From CAZSXS01 sp964611385 (GTDB lineage: Bacteria > Bacillota > Clostridia > Lachnospirales > CAYPQA01), in contig CAZSXS010000052.1 in the NCBI GenBank assembly GCA_964611385.1, forward strand, positions 1 through 27,391: a stretch of DNA of 27,391 nt, read 5' to 3'. Numbering within the stretch: the stretch's first letter is position 1; each line of letters opens with the position of its first letter. A model generated the notes under the pieces. That model was not told the origin of the DNA and did no database searches. It saw nothing but the letters and a program-made list of their open reading frames with translations. Shown here piece by piece: positions 23,183-27,391 of this stretch. The position numbers were made by a program, and so were the translations under genes.

Positions 23183-23881
23183 TTGGAAACGATCCATTTG
23201 GATACGATCCATGTGGGTACGGTCCAGGCTGTCAAGTCAGCTATTGATTGTATCCGGGCGAGGCAGCATGAATTTGAAAATCATCTGATGGTATTTTCTG
23301 CGCTACCCTATGCCACCAGCAGCTACGAGGAGCTATCAAAAAAAATTAAAGACTATGCCATCAAATTAAATATGAGCGTTCATCACGAAACCTTTGGACT
23401 TTTAAGAATGAACCAGAGTTTTCTGGCCGCCTTTTTAATCGGCAAGCTTCAACAATGTAGGGCTCGGGGGATTGAGGTGCGAGTGAATTTAAGGGATTTA
23501 AACACAGACTGCCCTTTGAGTGAGGAAGAGTTGGTGGAGGCCTTCGGTACCTTAATTGATAATGCATCGGAAGCTATGCTCAGCGCTGGATCGGCACTTC
23601 CTCAAAAAATTCTTTTCCTTGATTTTTTTTATACGAACCATAGCTTTCGTGTTTCTAACACATCCCCTATTGTTTTGGAAGAAGATTTGCAGCATTTCTT
23701 TCTGCCTGGGTTCACCACTAAGCCGGAAGATGAAAAAAACCGGGGCTACGGTCTCTATAATTTGCAAAAAACCATGGATAAATACGGCAGTATTTCGGTC
23801 AAAAATGAAGTGATTGACGGAGCCGAAGTTTTAAGCTTTATTGTTTGCTTTGGTTCTGAAATGGAGGATTTTCATGCGTAA
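23183..23881 (+). CDS. Soluble GHKL ATPase / sensor-kinase-like protein without sensor domain
   Basis: A protein of 232 aa. An N-terminal helix pair carries an H-box-like RQHEFENHL (H29), as in the CitA/DcuS and AgrC kinase groups. A GHKL ATP-binding domain follows with the N-box LIDNASEAM (N127), LPGFTTKPE and G-box RGYGLYNLQ (G188, G190). The usual D-G-x-G box is replaced by VSNTSP, as in AgrC-type kinases. There is no transmembrane or PAS segment, so it is cytoplasmic and cannot sense on its own in the normal way. No response regulator is adjacent. The TTG start follows GGGGAGGTGATT. Residues 3-17 are an imperfect triple pentapeptide repeat (TIHLD, TIHVG, TVQAV). It overlaps hisZ by 8 nt. 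Confidence 0.85.
   Translation: METIHLDTIHVGTVQAVKSAIDCIRARQHEFENHLMVFSALPYATSSYEELSKKIKDYAIKLNMSVHHETFGLLRMNQSFLAAFLIGKLQQCRARGIEVRVNLRDLNTDCPLSEEELVEAFGTLIDNASEAMLSAGSALPQKILFLDFFYTNHSFRVSNTSPIVLEEDLQHFFLPGFTTKPEDEKNRGYGLYNLQKTMDKYGSISVKNEVIDGAEVLSFIVCFGSEMEDFHA
23189..23233 (+). repeat. 15-bp tandem repeat, three units, inside the GHKL gene start
   Basis: Units at 23189-23203, 23204-23218 and 23219-23233 begin ACGATCCAT, ACGATCCAT and ACGGTCCAG. The first two differ at 3 of 15 positions; the third is more diverged. They encode the pentapeptides TIHLD, TIHVG and TVQAV. Confidence 0.7.
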
Positions 23882-25133
23882 CAACAAGTTGCATACCCCT
23901 GAGGGCGGTAAGGATGTTTTACCTCAGGAGTTTGCATTTAAAAAAGAAGTGGAAAAAAGAATAGAGATGATTTTTCATAGCTACGGCTATCGTTCTTTGA
24001 CTACGCCTATGTTGGAATATCTAGAGGTTTTTGAAGGAACTGGCAGCGTTTCTGTGAAAAGTATGTATAAATTTATCGACAGAGATGGAGAGATTTTGAC
24101 CCTGCGCTCTGATATGACACCAGCCATTGCACGTTTGGCCGCTACGAAGTATGACAAGGACGCTTTGCCTTTACGTCTTTGTTATACAGAAAACAGTTTT
24201 ATTAACCGGGACAGCTTTCAGGGAAAGCTTCATGAATTTACACAGTCGGGTGTGGAACTCATTGGCGTTAACTCTATTGCTGCCGACACGGAGGCCATTA
24301 CTGTGGCCGTCAAAAGCTTACAGGCGAGCGGCTTGAAGGCGCTCAGATTGGACTTGGGACATGTGGATTTTTTGCGGGGAGTGATGCAGGAAGCTGCCTT
24401 GGATCCGGAATGTGCTGAGGCGGTTCTGGACTTTATATCCAAACGGGATTTTGCCTCTGTTTGGGCCATGACGGAGGGGCTTTCCTTGCCAGAGGGGATC
24501 AAATGTATTTTTCGTGAGCTTCCTATGCTTTGCGGGGACAAGTCTCTCATTGATAAGGCAAAAGGTCTTGTCAAAAATGCTTGCTCCTTACAAGCTCTAG
24601 ACAGTCTGGCTGCTTTGCTTCGTGTTTTGGAGCATTTGGACGTGGAAATATCCTTGGATTTAAGCATGTCAGGGAACCTGGAGTATTATACTGGAATTAT
24701 TTTTCGAGGATTTACCTTTGGTACTGGCTATTCGATTTTGGACGGAGGGCGCTATGACGGCCTGATCTCAAAGTTTGGCAAGGACTATCCTGCTGTTGGC
24801 TTTGCGATTCGTATTAATCATCTCGTTACAGCCCTGACGAACCAAGGAGTTTGCTTTGAAAATGAGCTGGCAGACACCCTTTTAGCCTATGCGGAAGGAG
24901 CTATGGAAGAGGCTTTATTGATCGGAGAACAGCTTAGAAAACAAGGGGTTTTTGTCGAAAACGCCTTAGTTGGCGGCGACTTTGATTCCAATATCCAACA
25001 TGCCCGTCAAAGGGGTCTAAAAGGACTGGTTTACCTTTTGGACAAAGAAAACATTCGGCTCTACGACCTGGAAAATAATGAGGAAAAACCTGTGACCATG
25101 AGTGAACTCTTAGGAGGTGGGGCCAATGCATGA
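23874..25133 (+). CDS. hisZ: ATP phosphoribosyltransferase regulatory subunit HisZ
   Basis: A 419-aa class II aminoacyl-tRNA-synthetase-like paralog of HisRS that activates the short HisG, the first step of histidine synthesis. The catalytic-core fold is visible (TPMLEYLEVFEGTGS, YKFIDRDGEILTLRSDMTPAIARLAAT, GNLEYYTGIIFRGF, GGRYDGLISKFG). HisRS landmarks are weak and the C-terminal anticodon-binding region looks shortened; this and the adjacent hisG make HisZ much more likely than HisS. GGAGG at 23863-23867 sets the ATG at 23874; an upstream in-frame start at 23841 is rejected. It overlaps both neighbours by 8 nt. Confidence 0.9.
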   Translation: MRNNKLHTPEGGKDVLPQEFAFKKEVEKRIEMIFHSYGYRSLTTPMLEYLEVFEGTGSVSVKSMYKFIDRDGEILTLRSDMTPAIARLAATKYDKDALPLRLCYTENSFINRDSFQGKLHEFTQSGVELIGVNSIAADTEAITVAVKSLQASGLKALRLDLGHVDFLRGVMQEAALDPECAEAVLDFISKRDFASVWAMTEGLSLPEGIKCIFRELPMLCGDKSLIDKAKGLVKNACSLQALDSLAALLRVLEHLDVEISLDLSMSGNLEYYTGIIFRGFTFGTGYSILDGGRYDGLISKFGKDYPAVGFAIRINHLVTALTNQGVCFENELADTLLAYAEGAMEEALLIGEQLRKQGVFVENALVGGDFDSNIQHARQRGLKGLVYLLDKENIRLYDLENNEEKPVTMSELLGGGANA

Positions 25134-25797
25134 AAATAACATGCCTGAAACGAGCACAGTAGGGAATGAAGAAAACTATTTAACCATCGCATTAGCCAAG
25201 GGACGTTTGGCTGAACTGGCTATGGCTAGGCTTGAAAAAATCGGTATTTCCTGCTCTGAAATGAAGCAAAAAAACCGGAAGCTGATTTTTACGAATGAAG
25301 ATTTGAAGCTGAAATTCTTTCTAGCAAAGGCTTCCGATGTGCCTACCTATGTGGAGCATGGGGCAGCGGACTTGGGCGTAGTTGGAAAAGACACGCTATT
25401 GGAAGAAGACAGAAACCTATACGAGGTATTGGATCTGGGTTTCGGGAAATGTCGGATGATCGTAGCTGGCCCTCAAGGTACCAAATTATGCAATGATCTT
25501 CGCGTTGCTACGAAATACCCAGCCATCGCCACTGACTTTTTTTTCCACACCAGGCAGCTGACGGTGGAAATTATTAAGTTGAACGGCTCTGTAGAGCTTG
25601 GGCCGATTGTAGGCTTGGCGGATGTAATCGTGGACATCGTGGAAACGGGAAAAACTCTTGAAGAAAATGGGCTGGTAATTCTGGAAGAAATTTGTCCCCT
25701 ATCAGCTCGCTTAGTAGTAAATAGGGTAAGCATGAAAATGGAAAACAAGCGAATCGTGAACATAATAAAAGGTTTAAAGGATGTTGAAAATGATTAA
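25126..25797 (+). CDS. hisG: ATP phosphoribosyltransferase catalytic subunit, short form
   Basis: Joins ATP and PRPP to make phosphoribosyl-ATP, the committed step of histidine synthesis. At 223 aa it is the short form, which lacks the C-terminal regulatory domain and needs HisZ. Key stretches: LTIALAKGRLAELA, TYVEHGAADLGVVGKDTLLE and the PRPP-loop region ADVIVDIVETGKTLEENGL. GGAGGT (25113-25118) favours the ATG at 25126 over the in-frame GTG at 25117. The start overlaps the hisZ stop in the string ATGCATGA. Confidence 0.96.
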   Translation: MHENNMPETSTVGNEENYLTIALAKGRLAELAMARLEKIGISCSEMKQKNRKLIFTNEDLKLKFFLAKASDVPTYVEHGAADLGVVGKDTLLEEDRNLYEVLDLGFGKCRMIVAGPQGTKLCNDLRVATKYPAIATDFFFHTRQLTVEIIKLNGSVELGPIVGLADVIVDIVETGKTLEENGLVILEEICPLSARLVVNRVSMKMENKRIVNIIKGLKDVEND

Positions 25798-27109
25798 ACC
25801 CATTAAATACAACGCTGCGGAAGGCGAAAAGCTAGTCAGAGAAATGTTAGAGCGAAATGCAGGCGGCGGGCAATACCAGGCTGTGGTAGACGAGATTATA
25901 GCCAAAGTACGGCAAGAGGGTGATAAGGCCCTCTTTGATTATACGGAACGTTTTGACAAGGCCAAGCTGGACTCCTTCTTGCTCAGTGAGGAAGAAATAG
26001 AGGAAGCTTATACGCAGGTAGCGGGGCAGACAATCGGTAGTGAATCTGGCAATGGGAAAAACCTTCTGGACATCATCCGCTGTGCGGCTGCAAGAATACG
26101 CAGCTTCCACGAAAAGCAGAAGCAAAACAGCTGGTTTGAACCATCGGAAAGCGGAGAAATACTGGGGCAGATCATTCGTCCCATTGAGAGCTGCGGGGTT
26201 TATGTGCCAGGCGGGAAGGCAGCCTATCCCTCCTCAGTTTTAATGAACATCATACCCGCTCAGGTGGCGGGTGTGAAGAACATATACATGGTTACGCCCC
26301 CAGACGCCAAGGGGAAGCTTACCCCTAGCACCATCGTTGCGGCGGTGGAATGCGGGGTCAAAACCATATTCAAGGTGGGCGGGGCGCAGGCCATAGCGGC
26401 TTTAGCCTTTGGAACGGAGAGCATACCCAAGGTAGACAAAATCGTGGGGCCAGGCAACATCTTTGTAGCTCTTGCCAAGAGGAGCGTTTTTGGACATGTG
26501 AACATTGACTCCGTGGCTGGTCCCAGCGAAATTCTTATCATTGCTGACAAAGAAGCCCGTGCAGACTATGTGGCGGCGGACATGCTATCACAGGCAGAGC
26601 ACGACGAGTTGGCCTCCGCCATTCTGGTGACGGACTGCCCGACGCTTGCAGAAAGCGTATCTCAGGAGCTAAGCAGGCAGACGGCCTTGTTGGGACGGCA
26701 GGGCATCATAGAGAAGTCCTTACAAAGCTTCGGAAGGATCTTCGTCGTGGCTGATCTACAAGAAGCGGCCAAGCTGGCCAACACAGTAGCGCCTGAGCAT
26801 TTAGAGATATACACTCAATCGCCCTTTGAGCTATTACCCCAGATCAAGAACGCCGGGGCTATTTTCTTAGGGCCATACAGTCCGGAGCCGGTAGGGGATT
26901 ACATGGCAGGGCCAAACCACGTTTTACCGACAGGTGGGACGGCTCGTTTCTTCTCGCCTCTTTCGGTGGACGATTTTATCAAAAAGTCTAGTTTGATTTC
27001 CTTTACAAAGGATGCACTTTTGAACATCGGGAGTGATGTAGTAGCCTTTGCTCAAGCGGAAGGGTTAACAGCTCATGCGAATTCGGTGAAGATACGGTTA
27101 AAAGAGTAA
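25790..27109 (+). CDS. hisD: Histidinol dehydrogenase
   Basis: Oxidises L-histidinol to L-histidine in two NAD+-dependent steps; a cytoplasmic, zinc-dependent homodimer. The 439 aa are the normal length. Zinc ligands expected from the E. coli enzyme are present: Q268 and H271 (SQAEHDE), D370 (VGDYMAGPNH) and H429 (TAHANSV). The catalytic pair E336-H337 lies in APEHLE. The SD is weak (AAAGGATG), consistent with coupling to hisG through the overlap ATGATTAA. An in-frame TTG at 25781 is less likely. No further his gene follows before the terminator. Confidence 0.97.
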   Translation: MIKPIKYNAAEGEKLVREMLERNAGGGQYQAVVDEIIAKVRQEGDKALFDYTERFDKAKLDSFLLSEEEIEEAYTQVAGQTIGSESGNGKNLLDIIRCAAARIRSFHEKQKQNSWFEPSESGEILGQIIRPIESCGVYVPGGKAAYPSSVLMNIIPAQVAGVKNIYMVTPPDAKGKLTPSTIVAAVECGVKTIFKVGGAQAIAALAFGTESIPKVDKIVGPGNIFVALAKRSVFGHVNIDSVAGPSEILIIADKEARADYVAADMLSQAEHDELASAILVTDCPTLAESVSQELSRQTALLGRQGIIEKSLQSFGRIFVVADLQEAAKLANTVAPEHLEIYTQSPFELLPQIKNAGAIFLGPYSPEPVGDYMAGPNHVLPTGGTARFFSPLSVDDFIKKSSLISFTKDALLNIGSDVVAFAQAEGLTAHANSVKIRLKE

Positions 27110-27113
27110 AAAC

Positions 27114-27178
27114 TGTAGGGGGACAAGGAGTTTGCCAGAAAATTTTTTTCAAACGGCGAAAAAAGTTTTTCAGAACCA
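27114..27178. repeat. Dispersed palindromic repeat B, copy 2 (inverted relative to copy 1)
   Basis: The core 27138-27171 matches the reverse complement of the 12835-12879 palindrome at all but a few positions, including the loop AAACGGC (27151-27157). The stem here is 13 bp with two G-T wobbles. Flanking similarity extends outward: a G5/purine segment at 27117-27130 and GAACC at 27173-27177 correspond to CTCCTT/CCCCC and GGTTC around copy 1. Confidence 0.75.
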
Positions 27179-27190
27179 ACTGTGTTTGGG

Positions 27191-27231
27191 AAGAGCTACA
27201 GCAAGATACTTGCTGTAGCTCTTATTTATTT
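27191..27231 (+). terminator. Terminator after hisD
   Basis: A perfect 15-bp stem (27191-27205 and 27209-27223) with a 3-nt loop is followed by the T-rich ATTTATTTC. The tail is not a pure T-run, but the stem is very stable. In the rest of 27110-27376 I see only repeat copy 2 and the promoter at 27328-27355. Confidence 0.75.
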
Positions 27232-27327
27232 CTACAAAGTTCCATTGAATCATACTGTCCTTGTTGCTACGGCCTTTTTTGCTGGAAAAAAAATTTTTAA
27301 GTTATGACGACACGACAAACGCATGAA

Positions 27328-27355
27328 TTGAAAAACAAGAAAAACATGGTAAAAT
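27328..27355 (+). promoter_or_regulatory. Promoter of the gene starting at the right edge
   Basis: TTGAAA (27328-27333), a 16-nt spacer and TAAAAT (27350-27355) preceded by TGG, an extended -10. The predicted start is only about 15 nt before the ATG at 27377. Confidence 0.6.
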
Positions 27356-27376
27356 CATCGTAAAGGGGATGATAAA

Positions 27377-27391
27377 ATGAATAACATAATG
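27377..27391 (+). CDS. Start of an unidentified gene, cut by the window edge
   Basis: An ATG follows a GGGGAT SD-like sequence (27365-27370) and a good promoter. Only five codons (MNNIM) are visible, so no product can be named. Confidence 0.5.

Noticed and set aside
24843..24854. CAAGGAGTTTGC inside hisZ also found at 27124-27135 next to repeat B
   Set aside because: A 12-nt match within coding sequence, with no further similarity, is plausible by chance in 27 kb.
23874..25133. Histidyl-tRNA synthetase (HisS) instead of HisZ
   Set aside because: It is adjacent to a short-form hisG, the anticodon-binding end looks shortened, and HisRS-specific motifs are weak.

Overview
The window reads as a chromosomal segment of an anaerobic, motile, probably spore-forming member of the Clostridia (Bacillota). 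The evidence is a class III fructose-1,6-bisphosphatase, a flavodiiron protein, RecD2, a DUF815 ATPase, the short HisG plus HisZ pair, FliW-CsrA, strong purine-rich Shine-Dalgarno (SD) sites, and frequent TTG starts. No genus can be assigned by eye. No gap between genes exceeds 300 bases; the longest is 27110-27376 (267 nt).

Layout. (1) 1-1856, minus strand: an acyltransferase-like gene and a small Cys/Gly-rich protein whose upstream region carries a sigma-K-like sporulation promoter. (2) 1857-6063, plus strand: fbp, then fprA and rsmI, the latter two overlapping by one base. (3) 6200-9076: a tight three-gene unit of a CheB-type methylesterase with a degenerate receiver domain, a GNAT acetyltransferase and a secreted CE4 polysaccharide deacetylase. 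It converges on a minus-strand membrane gene with a TrkA-C domain; the two stop codons overlap. (4) 9915-12722: an Orn/Lys/Arg decarboxylase-family enzyme and a DUF815 ATPase. (5) 12723-12915: a repeat-rich intergenic region with a perfect 19-bp palindrome. (6) 12916-23074: a membrane protein of unknown function, recD2, comFC, then flgM-flgN-flgK-flgK-flgL-fliW-csrA, closed by a clear intrinsic terminator. (7) 23128-27231: a promoter preceded by three short direct repeats, then a soluble GHKL kinase-like protein and hisZ-hisG-hisD. Each of these genes overlaps the next by exactly 8 nt. The run ends with a second copy of the palindromic repeat and a terminator. A new gene starts at the right edge.

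How the genes work together. The flagellar block encodes the anti-sigma factor FlgM, the chaperone FlgN, hook-filament junction proteins (two FlgK paralogs and FlgL), and the FliW/CsrA pair that in Bacillus sets flagellin translation. HisZ and HisG together form the first enzyme of histidine synthesis and HisD the last; the other his genes are not here.

I found no mobile element gene, CRISPR array, tRNA or rRNA. I see no clear-cut new defence or mobile system. The least ordinary features are the dispersed palindromic repeats, the sensorless GHKL protein coupled to his genes, the CheB-like/GNAT/CE4 unit, and the sigma-K-like promoter of the small Cys-rich protein.
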